Shown: positions 24,848 to 33,348 of the stretch, piece by piece
Numbering within the stretch: the stretch's first letter is position 1
Layout of the letters: each line of letters starts with the position of its first letter
Notes under the pieces: generated by a model
Seen by the model: the letters and a program-made list of their open reading frames with translations, nothing else
Told to the model about the DNA's origin: nothing
Database searches by the model: none
DNA from: Lachnospiraceae bacterium NK3A20
Lineage (GTDB): Bacteria; Bacillota; Clostridia; Lachnospirales; Lachnospiraceae
Length of the DNA: 64,000 bases
Direction of reading: 5' to 3'
NCBI GenBank assembly: GCA_900107575.1
Contig: FNQX01000005.1
Coordinates: 62,001 to 126,000, forward strand
Made by a program: the position numbers and the translations under genes

Positions 24848-26707
24848 ATGAAAAAGAAAGCATTGTCTTTCGTGCTCGCCACCTCAATGGTAGCGTCACT
24901 TCTGACAGCCTGCGGCGATGCATCCAGCGCACCCGCTGCCGCGACTGAAGCTGCTGCATCCGCTGCAACCGAGGCTGCTGAGAGTGCGACGGACGCAGCT
25001 TCCGCGGCTGCAACCGAGGCCGCTGCACCGGCGGAAGGCGAAGTTGAGGAGTGGGTTACCAAGGCAGGTCTCACCGCCAGGACTGACAACGAGCAGGCTC
25101 CCGACTGGACGGCGTATGACAAGCTGGTTTCCGATATCCGCTCTGATACAGATCTGGAGGATCGTGAGGCAAAGCTCCATCAGGCTGAGGATATGCTGAT
25201 GGCGACCGGCGCTGTCGTTCCGCTCTACTATTACAACGATTTGTTTCTGGAAAAGCAAGGCTGGTCCGGTGATTACGCAACCGTATTCGGCACGAAGTAT
25301 TTCATGTATGCGAAGAAGGACGGCGCGAACGCTGATGTGATGAAGATCAACCTCGCTTCCGAGCCGGATCACCTGGATCCCGCGCTGAACACTTCCGTTG
25401 ACGGCGCGGCTCTGGCTTCCAACTCTTTCGTTGGTCTCTACACTTCCGCACAGGACGGCTCCATCGTTCCCGCACTCGCGGACGGCGATCCGGAGATTTC
25501 CGAGGACGGCCTGACCTATACCGTGCACATGAAGTCCGGTTTGAAATGGTCCGACGGTACGCCGCTCAACGCAAATGACATCATCTATTCCTGGAACAGA
25601 GCGGCGGATCCTGCGACAGCATCCGACTATTCTTATCTGTTCTCGGTATTCGACGGCTACGGCGACGGCTCCGCACCGGCACTGAACATCAGCGCACCTG
25701 ACGACAACACCGTTCAGTTCACGCTGACCGCTCCCTGCCCGTACATCATGAGCCTTCTGGCTTTCCCTGTATTCATGCCGGTTCCGCAGTCCGCGGTGGA
25801 GGCTGCCGATCCCGACGGCTCTAACCCCGGCGCATGGGCACAGGAAGCCGGCTTTGTTTCCAATGGTGCTTACACTCTCAAGACCTGGAACCATAATGAG
25901 TCCATGGTATACGTGAAGAACCCGAACTTCTACGATGCGGACAACGTATCGGTAGACGAGCTGAACTTCATGCTCTCCGCGGATGACACCGCGATCTACG
26001 CTGCATTCCAGTCCGGCGACCTTGACTACGCAGATACCGTTCCGAACGGAGAAATCGCGAACCTCAAGGGCACACCAGAGTTCCATGTCATTGACAACCT
26101 GGGCACCTACTATGTCGGCTTCAATGTAAACTCCAAGATGTTCGCAGGCAAGACCGTTGATCAGGCTGCGGCGATGAGAAGAGCGATCGGACTTCTGATC
26201 GACCGTCAGTACATTGTCGATACCATCGGTCAGACGGAGCAGAAGGTTGCGACCAGCTTCATCCCCGCAGGTATGAGCGACGGCCACGGCGGAGAGTTCA
26301 AGACGAACGATGACGATTACACCTTCCCTGTAGAGGATGGCTATTACCAGGATCTGTCCGTGAACGCGGGCAACGTAGATCAGGCTGTTGCACTGCTGAA
26401 ATACGCAGGCTACGAGTTCGATGACAACAATCAGCTCTCTGCTGACACACCGCTGCACATCAACTATCTGACCAACGAGGGCACAGGCCACGAGGGTATC
26501 GCGCAGGCGATCCAGCAGGATCTGGCTGCCGTAGGCATCACGATGGAGATCTCCGTAGAAGACTGGCAGACCTTCCTGAATGACCGTAAGGTCGGCAACT
26601 TCGATGTAGCACGTGAAGGCTGGCTCGCTGACTATGACGACCCGATCAACATGATCGAGATGTTCGAGACAGCTTCCGGCAACAACGACATGCAGCTCGG
26701 CAAGTAA
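24848..26707 (+). CDS. oppA: Oligopeptide-binding lipoprotein OppA, apparently circularly permuted
   Basis: 619 aa from the ATG at 24848, behind GGAGGAG. The lipoprotein signal (LLTAC, Cys22) is followed by an Ala/Thr/Glu linker. Residues about 163-619 match the peptide-binding SBP_bac_5 family, beginning MKINLASEPDHLDPALN. They stop at WLADYDDPINMIEMF and GNNDMQLGK, roughly 70 residues short of a normal C terminus. The missing end is instead near the N terminus: residues 86-157 (AYDKLVSDIRSDTDLEDREA, HQAEDMLMATGAVVPLYYY, KYFMYAKK) read like the end of E. coli OppA (YDKLI..AEQ..SAIVPVYYY). The two chain ends meet in the folded protein, so the fold could be kept. Own promoter; oppBCDF precedes. 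Confidence 0.9.
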   Translation: MKKKALSFVLATSMVASLLTACGDASSAPAAATEAAASAATEAAESATDAASAAATEAAAPAEGEVEEWVTKAGLTARTDNEQAPDWTAYDKLVSDIRSDTDLEDREAKLHQAEDMLMATGAVVPLYYYNDLFLEKQGWSGDYATVFGTKYFMYAKKDGANADVMKINLASEPDHLDPALNTSVDGAALASNSFVGLYTSAQDGSIVPALADGDPEISEDGLTYTVHMKSGLKWSDGTPLNANDIIYSWNRAADPATASDYSYLFSVFDGYGDGSAPALNISAPDDNTVQFTLTAPCPYIMSLLAFPVFMPVPQSAVEAADPDGSNPGAWAQEAGFVSNGAYTLKTWNHNESMVYVKNPNFYDADNVSVDELNFMLSADDTAIYAAFQSGDLDYADTVPNGEIANLKGTPEFHVIDNLGTYYVGFNVNSKMFAGKTVDQAAAMRRAIGLLIDRQYIVDTIGQTEQKVATSFIPAGMSDGHGGEFKTNDDDYTFPVEDGYYQDLSVNAGNVDQAVALLKYAGYEFDDNNQLSADTPLHINYLTNEGTGHEGIAQAIQQDLAAVGITMEISVEDWQTFLNDRKVGNFDVAREGWLADYDDPINMIEMFETASGNNDMQLGK

Positions 26708-26768
26708 TCCATTCAAGATCATAAAGATGCGGAGGCTTTCACGCTTCCGCATCATATGGCGACAATAT

Positions 26769-26805
26769 AAGACCGGCCTCTGCCATTTGTGCAGGGGCCG
26801 GTCTT
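26769..26805 (+). terminator. Terminator of oppA
   Basis: AAGACCGGCC-CTGC and GCAG-GGCCGGTCTT form a 14-15 bp stem. A weaker hairpin (GATGCGGA/TCCGCATC) lies between it and the stop. Confidence 0.85.
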
Positions 26806-26870
26806 TAAGTACATTCAGCCATGTGAGCACAGCTGGATCTTCCTGAATTTTGTTGTATTGAATTGATAAC

Positions 26871-26908
26871 AAGACAGCGCAGGTAGATGAAACTACCTGC
26901 GCTGTCTT
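26871..26908 (-). terminator. Terminator of the rubrerythrin gene (convergent end)
   Basis: AAGACAGCGCAGGTAG and CTACCTGCGCTGTCTT are a perfect 16-bp stem around ATGAAA, 37 bp past the rubrerythrin stop on the minus strand. Probably works in both directions. Confidence 0.8.
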
Positions 26909-26945
26909 ACTATCTGTGATAAATCAGCCTGTTCTGGCCGGCGGA

Positions 26946-27605
26946 TCAATAGTTCTCCGCTCTGACCTCGAAGAAGCTCTGCGGATGAGCGCAGACGGGA
27001 CATACCTCAGGAGCCTTGGTGCCGACGACAATGTGTCCGCAGTTGCGGCACTCCCAAACCTTGACTTCACTCTTCTCGAATACCTGTGCGGTCTCGCAGT
27101 TGTGGAGCAGGGCACGATAGCGCTCCTCGTGTGTCTTCTCGATGGCAGCGACCATGCGGAACTTCGCAGCCAGTGCCGGGAAGCCCTCCTCCTCAGCGGT
27201 CTTCGCGAAGCCGTCATACATGTCGGTCCACTCGTAGTTCTCGCCCTCGGCAGCAGCCTCAAGGTTCTGCTTCGTATCTCCGATTCCGTTCAGCTCCTTG
27301 AACCAGAGCTTTGCGTGCTCCTTCTCGTTCTCAGCGGTCTTCAGGAAAATAGCAGCGATCTGTTCAAAGCCTTCCTTCTTCGCAACGGAAGCGAAGTAGG
27401 TGTATTTATTTCTGGCCTGGGACTCACCGGCGAAAGCAGCGAGCAGATTGTCGTGTGTCTTCGTGCCGGCATAGATGTCCTCCAGGGAACTCTTGACCTC
27501 AGTCAGCTTGTCAGCACCCCTGGACTGGCAGACGGGACATACAGCGGTCTCAATATCGTCAGCCTCGAAAACAGTACCACAGACGGAACATTTGAATTTG
27601 GGCAT
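26946..27605 (-). CDS. Rubrerythrin with rubredoxin-like domains at both ends
   Basis: 219 aa from the ATG at 27605, preceded by AAGGAGGAG. Rubrerythrins are diiron peroxidases protecting anaerobes from H2O2 and O2. The N terminus has a rubredoxin-like CSVC-N13-CPVC knuckle (residues 6-24), as in reverse rubrerythrins. The four-helix diiron domain follows, with [35 protein letters not shown] and EKTHEERY ligands (about 60-165). A second rubredoxin-like site, CRNC-N12-CPVC, closes the protein (190-212). Most rubrerythrins have one such site, so the double arrangement is notable. Own promoter and terminator. Confidence 0.93.
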   Translation of the reverse strand: MPKFKCSVCGTVFEADDIETAVCPVCQSRGADKLTEVKSSLEDIYAGTKTHDNLLAAFAGESQARNKYTYFASVAKKEGFEQIAAIFLKTAENEKEHAKLWFKELNGIGDTKQNLEAAAEGENYEWTDMYDGFAKTAEEEGFPALAAKFRMVAAIEKTHEERYRALLHNCETAQVFEKSEVKVWECRNCGHIVVGTKAPEVCPVCAHPQSFFEVRAENY

Positions 27606-27682
27606 TCGTTTCTCCTCCTTATGTTGATGAAAATGATGCAATGTGCTGGTTTCTGATGTGGAACGCATCGAAACCAAGTACA

Positions 27683-27711
27683 ACATTACAAGAGGGATTA
27701 GGGGATGTCAA
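27683..27711 (-). promoter_or_regulatory. Promoter of the rubrerythrin gene
   Basis: On the minus strand TTGACA (27711-27706), 17-bp spacer and TAATGT (27688-27683), giving a leader of about 70 nt. I see no convincing PerR box. Confidence 0.7.
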
Positions 27712-27951
27712 TCAATTTCCGGCAGAAGAATTCATAGGCGTAGCGAGCGTTACGCGGATTTTGACAGATTCGTGAAATTGCCGAAAAGAAGAGAAGAGCA
27801 ATGCGTTGAAATCGGAATAATAAGGGTTTTATTTAACACTTCACCGTGCTACAATGTGCACGTGCGAGAAACAAGCGTATGCACAGCACGGACATAAAAA
27901 GACAAGTGTCCGCGCAGGCGGTACGACCGCCAGGGAAAGGGGAACTTGGCT

Positions 27952-29232
27952 ATGCAGGCAGTAGTAACATTCATGAAGCGATTTGTGAAGAAGTACAACA
28001 GCACGAGTCTCATCTTACGAATTCTCGTGGGTTTGATCATCGGTGTGGTATTGGGGCTGGCGGTGCCGAACGCCGCATGGATCGCTACCTTCGGTGATCT
28101 GTTCGTCGGCGCGCTCAAGGCGATCGCACCGATTCTCGTATTCGTTCTCGTTATGTCAGCGCTCGCGCAGGGCACGTCCCGTCTCGACAGGAGATTCGGA
28201 CTCATCATCTGGCTGTACATGCTGACGACCTTTCTCGCTTCCTTCGCAGCTGTGATCGCAAGCTTCGTATTCCCGGTCAGCATTGTCCTCGCAGACACGG
28301 CAGCAACCGACAACGTACCGCCTCAGGGCATCGGAGAGGTCATGCACAACCTCCTGATGAACTGTGTCGCCAATCCGGTCGGCGCCCTTGTCGGCGCCAA
28401 TTACATCGGCATCCTGTTCTGGGCGGTGCTTCTCGGCTTTGCGATGAAGAGACTCGCCTCCGACAATACGAAGATCTTCCTCCAGAACGCATCCGACGCG
28501 GTATCCCAGTGCGTGCGCTGGATCATCAACCTGGCACCTTTTGGTATCTGTGGTCTGGTGTTCACCAATGTGTCTACGAACGGCCTGTCTATTTTCACGC
28601 AGTATGGGCAGCTGCTCCTCCTGCTCGTCGGCACGATGCTGTTCGTGGCCCTCGTGATCGATCCGTTCGTAGCCTTCGTCACATTGAAGAAGAACCCGTA
28701 TCCGCTCGTGTGGCGGTGTCTCAAGAACTCCGGCGTGACTGCGTTCTTCACGAGATCCTCCGCGGCGAATATCCCGGTCAATATGTCCACCTGTGAGAGG
28801 CTCGGTCTGGACCGCGATTTCTATTCTGTCTCCATTCCGCTCGGCTCCACGATCAACATGGACGGCGCGGCGGTGACGATCGCCATCATGACGCTCGCCT
28901 GTGCGCACACGGTCGGCGTGGCGGTTGACTTCCCTTCGGCGCTCGTCCTCTCGCTCCTGTCAACACTCGCGGCCTGCGGTGCTTCCGGTGTGGCGGGCGG
29001 CTCGCTCCTCCTCATCCCGATGGCCTGCTCGATGTTCGGAATCTCGAATGACATTGCGATGCAGGTGGTCGGTGTCGGCTTCATTATCGGCGTTATCCAG
29101 GATTCGGTTGAGACCGCGCTGAACTCCGCGGGCGACTGCATGTTCACCGCAACGGCTGAGTACCACCAGTGGATCAAGGACCAGAAAGAGCTGCCTTACT
29201 TCCTCGGCGGCACGAGACAGGTGGATATATGA
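27952..29232 (+). CDS. sstT: Serine/threonine:sodium symporter (SstT-like, DAACS family)
   Basis: 426 aa from the ATG at 27952, about 9 nt after AAAGGGG; a TTG two codons upstream is too close. Eight helices plus re-entrant loops of the dicarboxylate/amino acid:cation symporter fold. FVKKYNSTSLILRILVGLII and PNAAWIATFGDLFVGALKAI are close to SstT. The HP1 region is TRSSAANIPVNMSTCERLGL, the Na+-binding helix SIPLGSTINMDGAAVTIAIM and HP2 AACGASGVAGGSLLLIPMAC. It imports serine and threonine. A weak TACAAT -10 (27850-27855) precedes a leader with a GGCGG/CCGCC hairpin. Confidence 0.92.
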   Translation: MQAVVTFMKRFVKKYNSTSLILRILVGLIIGVVLGLAVPNAAWIATFGDLFVGALKAIAPILVFVLVMSALAQGTSRLDRRFGLIIWLYMLTTFLASFAAVIASFVFPVSIVLADTAATDNVPPQGIGEVMHNLLMNCVANPVGALVGANYIGILFWAVLLGFAMKRLASDNTKIFLQNASDAVSQCVRWIINLAPFGICGLVFTNVSTNGLSIFTQYGQLLLLLVGTMLFVALVIDPFVAFVTLKKNPYPLVWRCLKNSGVTAFFTRSSAANIPVNMSTCERLGLDRDFYSVSIPLGSTINMDGAAVTIAIMTLACAHTVGVAVDFPSALVLSLLSTLAACGASGVAGGSLLLIPMACSMFGISNDIAMQVVGVGFIIGVIQDSVETALNSAGDCMFTATAEYHQWIKDQKELPYFLGGTRQVDI

Positions 29233-29282
29233 TGCGAATTCCTCCGGTTTCCGTTGCGAACCCAAGATCAATTGACTACAAT

Positions 29283-29308
29283 GAAACGGTGCGGAGACGC
29301 ACCGTTTC
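29283..29308 (+). terminator. Terminator after sstT
   Basis: GAAACGGTGCG and CGCACCGTTTC around GAGA, followed by TTC. Confidence 0.75.
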
Positions 29309-29341
29309 TTCAATTCATCTCACTGTGAAAGGACGTTGACA

Positions 29342-30061
29342 ATGGCAGATCTGGAACAGCATTTACGAGACACATCTTATCCCGGCCGCGGCATTCTGGT
29401 GGGCCGCAGTACGGACGGCAGGAAGGCAGTGATCGCTTATTTCATCATGGGCAGGAGTGAGAACTCCAGAAACCGCATCTTCGTTTCTGACGGAGAGGGC
29501 ATAAGGACGCAGGCTTTCGATCCTTCCAAAATGGAAGATCCGAGCCTGATTATTTATGCCCCTGTGCGTGTTCTGGGCAACAAGACGATCGTGACGAATG
29601 GCGACCAGACGGACACGATCTACGAGGGGATGGACAAACAGCAGACGTTCGAAGAGTCTCTGCGCTCCCGCGAGTTCGAGCCGGACGGGCCTAATTACAC
29701 CCCCAGAATTTCTGCCATTATGCACGTGGAGGGTGGCAAGTACAACTTCGCGATGTCGATTCTCAAGACCGACGACGGAGATCCGGAGACGATTGAGCGC
29801 TACACCTTCGCCTATGAGGCGCCGAAGGCGGGATACGGACGCTTTATCAGCACCTATCGGCACGACGGGAATCCGCTTCCTTCCTTCGAGGGGGAGCCAA
29901 TGAAGATTGACTTCGACGAAGACTTCACTGCCGGTATCGACAACTTCACCAACCGGATCTGGGCCGCGCTGAACGAGGATAACAAGGTCTCGTTGTTCAC
30001 CCGCTTCATCGATATCGAGACAGGCAGATGCGAGACGAGAATAGTCAACAAAAACATTTAA
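29342..30061 (+). CDS. IMP cyclohydrolase-like protein (PurO family)
   Basis: 239 aa from the ATG at 29342, preceded by GAAAGGACGTTGACA. The protein resembles the archaeal-type IMP cyclohydrolase PurO, which closes FAICAR to IMP: GRGILVGRSTDGRKAVIAYF and MGRSENSRNRIF at the N terminus, PDGPNYTPRISAIMH mid-protein, KAGYGRFISTYRHDGNPLPS toward the end. The next gene encodes an AICAR transformylase without a cyclohydrolase domain, so the two together replace bifunctional PurH in the last two steps of purine synthesis. Both have the same TGTGAAAGGAC leader motif. Confidence 0.85.
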   Translation: MADLEQHLRDTSYPGRGILVGRSTDGRKAVIAYFIMGRSENSRNRIFVSDGEGIRTQAFDPSKMEDPSLIIYAPVRVLGNKTIVTNGDQTDTIYEGMDKQQTFEESLRSREFEPDGPNYTPRISAIMHVEGGKYNFAMSILKTDDGDPETIERYTFAYEAPKAGYGRFISTYRHDGNPLPSFEGEPMKIDFDEDFTAGIDNFTNRIWAALNEDNKVSLFTRFIDIETGRCETRIVNKNI

Positions 30062-30142
30062 ACTATTCATCATAGAATACAAATTGAAAATTTTCGAGAT
30101 GAGTTCTGAATAGTTGCAAATCATCATGTGAAAGGACAGAAC

Positions 30143-31321
30143 ATGAATTCAATGGAATTGAAATACGGCTGCAATCCGAATCAGAAACCGGCGAGGGTGT
30201 ACATGGCGGACGGCTCGGATCTGCCTGTTGCGGTGCTCAATGGGCGGCCGGGTTACATTAATCTTCTCGATGCGCTGAACGGCTGGCAGCTGGTATCGGA
30301 GCTGAAGAGGGCGACGGGGAAGCCTGCCGCAACCTCGTTCAAACATGTCTCTCCTGCGGGCGCCGCCATAGGTCTCCCGTTATCCCCTGTGGAAGCAAAG
30401 ATCTACTGGGTGGCTGACATGGGTGAGCTTTCTCCTCTTGCATCTGCCTACGCAAGGGCGAGGGGCGCGGACAGGATGTCTTCGTTCGGCGATTTCATCT
30501 CCCTCTCGGATCCCTGCGATCTGGACACGGCAAAGCTCATTCACCGGGAGGTTTCGGACGGTGTCATCGCGCCGGGCTATTCCGAGGAAGCGCTCGAGCT
30601 GCTGCAGACGAAGAAAAAGGGCAACTACTGCGTTCTGCAGATCGACCCCTCCTACGTGCCGGACCCTGTCGAGCATAAGCAGGTCTTCGGCGTCACCTTC
30701 GAGCAGGGCAGGAACAATGTTGTGATCGACGAGAAGATGTTCACGAACATTGTGACGAAGAACAAAGAGCTTCCCAAGGACAAGCAAGATGACATGGCGA
30801 TTGCCATGATCACACTCAAATATACGCAGTCCAATTCCGTCTGCTACGTCAAGGGCGGACAGGCAATCGGCATCGGCGCCGGACAGCAGTCCCGCATCCA
30901 CTGCACGAGACTCGCCGGCAGCAAGGCGGACAACTGGTGGCTGCGCCAGAGCCCACAGGTCCTGAATCTGCCCTTCCGCGACGACATCAGGCGCGTGGAC
31001 AAGGATAACGCGATTGACCTCTACATGGGCGATGAGTACGAGGATGTGCTCGCTGACGGCAAGTGGCAGAACATCTTCACCGAGCAGCCGCCTGTCTTCA
31101 CAAGAGAAGAGAAGAAGGCGTGGCTCTTGAAGAATACGGATGTCGTGCTCGGCTCCGACGCCTTCTTTCCGTTCGGCGACAACATTGAGCGCGCGTTCCG
31201 CTCCGGCGTCCGTTACGTTGCAGAGCCCGGCGGATCTGTCCGTGACGACAACGTCATCGAGGCGGCTGACGGCCACGACATGGTGATGTGCTTCACAGGG
31301 CTCAGACTGTTCCACCACTAA
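30143..31321 (+). CDS. AICAR transformylase (stand-alone PurH transformylase domain)
   Basis: 392 aa from the ATG at 30143, with GAAAGGAC 5 nt before it. It transfers a formyl group from 10-formyl-THF to AICAR. Motifs of the AICARFT domain: [16 protein letters not shown] (N terminus), the catalytic Lys-His in [15 protein letters not shown] (~68), [19 protein letters not shown] (~112), [16 protein letters not shown] (~250) and [14 protein letters not shown] (~335). No MGS-like cyclohydrolase domain is attached. Coupled with the PurO-like gene 80 bp upstream. Confidence 0.92.
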   Translation: MNSMELKYGCNPNQKPARVYMADGSDLPVAVLNGRPGYINLLDALNGWQLVSELKRATGKPAATSFKHVSPAGAAIGLPLSPVEAKIYWVADMGELSPLASAYARARGADRMSSFGDFISLSDPCDLDTAKLIHREVSDGVIAPGYSEEALELLQTKKKGNYCVLQIDPSYVPDPVEHKQVFGVTFEQGRNNVVIDEKMFTNIVTKNKELPKDKQDDMAIAMITLKYTQSNSVCYVKGGQAIGIGAGQQSRIHCTRLAGSKADNWWLRQSPQVLNLPFRDDIRRVDKDNAIDLYMGDEYEDVLADGKWQNIFTEQPPVFTREEKKAWLLKNTDVVLGSDAFFPFGDNIERAFRSGVRYVAEPGGSVRDDNVIEAADGHDMVMCFTGLRLFHH

Positions 31322-31367
31322 TCTAAAGTGTGAATCTGTGGTCGCGATGACATAACGATTTGTGATA

Positions 31368-31404
31368 GAATGCAGGAGGCACGCGGTTGTGCACCCCTGC
31401 ATTC
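31368..31404 (+). terminator. Terminator-like hairpin after the AICAR transformylase gene
   Basis: GAATGCAGG and CCTGCATTC pair around an inner GC hairpin and are followed by TTTCGG. About 130 bp remain before ispF, with a small CAGGGGT/GCCTCTG hairpin and no recognised regulator. Confidence 0.65.
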
Positions 31405-31533
31405 TTTCGGTACGGAGGTTTTCGCAGCCACGGAGCTGTGGGTGTCCGCCATGCAGGGGGTCACGCGATGCTCTTGCCGTCACAGGAAGATTACAGGGGT
31501 GAAGCCTCTGACATTGATTAAAGGTAAAGATAC

Positions 31534-32133
31534 ATGAGAATCGGAACAGGTTACGACGTACATCAGCTTGCGGAGGGCAGGAAATGCATCATCGGCGGCG
31601 TGGAGATTCCCTATGAGAAGGGACTGCTCGGTCACTCCGACGCGGATGTTCTCCTGCACGCCATTTCCGACGCGCTCCTTGGCGCGGCGGCACTCGGCGA
31701 CATCGGCAAATGGTTCCCGGATTCGGATCCGGAATGGGAGGGTGCGGATTCGCTGAAACTCCTCGAAAGGGTCGGCGAGATCCTCGAAGAGCACCACTAT
31801 CTCATTGAGAACATTGACTCCACGATTATCGCGCAGGCGCCGAAGATGGGTCCGCACATCGAGAAGATGCGGGAAAATATCGCAGACGCCCTGCACCTTA
31901 TGGTTAACCAGGTGAGCGTCAAGGCAACGACAGAAGAGCACCTCGGCTTCACCGGCAGGGGAGAAGGCATATCCGCCCAGGCGGTCGCGCTCATCACGAG
32001 TCCGATGGACCTTGTTGCGCAGGATGTGACGAATGCGGCAACGGCGCAGCCGGACGGCTCGGCGGGCTGCGCTTCGTGCCCGGTCAGGGGCGGCAGCAGC
32101 ACGGCGATCCCCGAGCGGTTCATTAAGAAATAA
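31534..32133 (+). CDS. ispF: 2-C-methyl-D-erythritol 2,4-cyclodiphosphate synthase IspF, with C-terminal extension
   Basis: 199 aa; typical IspF has about 157. It forms the cyclic diphosphate in the MEP isoprenoid pathway. Zinc ligands and signature are present: GTGYDVHQL (residues 4-12), [20 protein letters not shown] (~24-43) with Asp-His, and [21 protein letters not shown] (~130). After residue ~155 an extra tail follows, with [20 protein letters not shown] near the end. Its two cysteines could bind metal or be disordered; I recognise no domain. Confidence 0.94.
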   Translation: MRIGTGYDVHQLAEGRKCIIGGVEIPYEKGLLGHSDADVLLHAISDALLGAAALGDIGKWFPDSDPEWEGADSLKLLERVGEILEEHHYLIENIDSTIIAQAPKMGPHIEKMRENIADALHLMVNQVSVKATTEEHLGFTGRGEGISAQAVALITSPMDLVAQDVTNAATAQPDGSAGCASCPVRGGSSTAIPERFIKK

Positions 32134-32212
32134 AGGAATTTGTGATATACTGCTAACTAATCCACAGTTTAGTATAGTTTAGTATCAGGTCAGTTCAGAG
32201 GTCGATCCACGC

Positions 32213-33250
32213 ATGAGTTTCATCCATGACATGAGAGAAGAGATTAAGGTAATCCGGGACAGGGACCCGGCCATGCATTCCGACTGGGAAGTTTTCTTGT
32301 ACCCTTCTTTCCGTGCTCTCATGGCGTATAAACGTGCGCACCGGCAGTACCTTCTGGGCCACTATTTCCGCGCGCGCTGGATCTCCCAGAGATCGGCGGC
32401 GAAGACGAGAATTGAGATTCATCCCGGTGCGAAGATCGGGAAGGGATTTTTCATTGACCACGGCACCGGCGTCGTGATCGGAGAGACTGCCATCGTTGGG
32501 GACAACGTGACCATCTATCAGGGAGTCACGCTCGGCGGCACCGGCAAGGAGCAGGGCAAGCGTCACCCGACGATCGGCAACAATGTCATGATCGGTTCCG
32601 GCGCGAAGATTCTCGGCAATATCACGATCGGCGACAACTGTAAGATCGCGGCAGGCGCCGTGGTGCTCCACGACGTTCCCGCGAACTGTACCGTGGTTGG
32701 CGTTCCCGGCAGAGTTGTCAAGATGATCACACCGCAGGGCAACGACCTTGACCAGATCAATTTCCCGGACCCCGTGCGCATTGACATTGAATGTCTCAAC
32801 CGCGGGCAGTCCGCGCTGTCGAACCAGATCCTTGACCTGCAGGATGCGATCCGGGAGTCGAGAGCGGCCGTACGCAAGGTGCTGAACGAGAGAGAAGATT
32901 TGCAGAACCGGCTCTCCGAGACACAGAAAGAGTTAGAGGGTGCGCGCCGCATCCTGGCCCTGCAGAAGAAGCGCTCCGATGAGCTGGAACAGCTCCTGGG
33001 AGACAAGCTGGGCACGATCGCGATCGATGGGAAAGGAAACTACCGCTTCATTCCCGCAGAGGAAGATCCGAACGCCGCAGCAGATACCGCAAAGCGTGAG
33101 GCAACAGGCGCCGCACACCCGGATGGCACCGCCCAAAAATCGCAGAATATTGGCCCGTCCTCGCGGGAAACACTCAAGACGAACATCCACTCAGGCAAAG
33201 CCGTAACGTCCATCCTGTCCGACATTTCGCTCACGGATAGCGGACTCTGA
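32213..33250 (+). CDS. cysE: Serine O-acetyltransferase with a coiled-coil C-terminal extension
   Basis: 345 aa. It acetylates serine with acetyl-CoA, the first step of cysteine synthesis. The catalytic part is the short Gram-positive (EpsC/SrpH) form in residues 1-175: DPAMHSDWEVFLYPSFRAL at the N terminus, then left-handed beta-helix hexapeptides with catalytic His in FFIDHGTGVVIGET (~83) and TLGGTGKEQGKRHPT (~107-120). About 170 further residues follow: a predicted coiled coil (196-265, SALSNQILDLQDAIRESRAA..) and an acidic Ala-rich tail. cysS is next, a conserved pairing. Confidence 0.93.
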   Translation: MSFIHDMREEIKVIRDRDPAMHSDWEVFLYPSFRALMAYKRAHRQYLLGHYFRARWISQRSAAKTRIEIHPGAKIGKGFFIDHGTGVVIGETAIVGDNVTIYQGVTLGGTGKEQGKRHPTIGNNVMIGSGAKILGNITIGDNCKIAAGAVVLHDVPANCTVVGVPGRVVKMITPQGNDLDQINFPDPVRIDIECLNRGQSALSNQILDLQDAIRESRAAVRKVLNEREDLQNRLSETQKELEGARRILALQKKRSDELEQLLGDKLGTIAIDGKGNYRFIPAEEDPNAAADTAKREATGAAHPDGTAQKSQNIGPSSRETLKTNIHSGKAVTSILSDISLTDSGL

Positions 33251-33348
33251 GGCAGGCGCAGGCAAAGACAGCGACGGATGCCAACCGTTGCGGCGATGGC
33301 CACGATGGATGAGGAAGCCTGATATTTTCACATCGAAAGGGTAGCAAC

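Noticed and set aside
24896-26872. 658-codon open frame on the minus strand opposite oppA
   Set aside because: Antisense shadow of oppA; no family motifs or ribosome binding site.
31405-31533. Riboswitch or T-box before ispF
   Set aside because: Only short hairpins are visible; no T-box sequence, tRNA-acceptor-binding motif or known riboswitch core.
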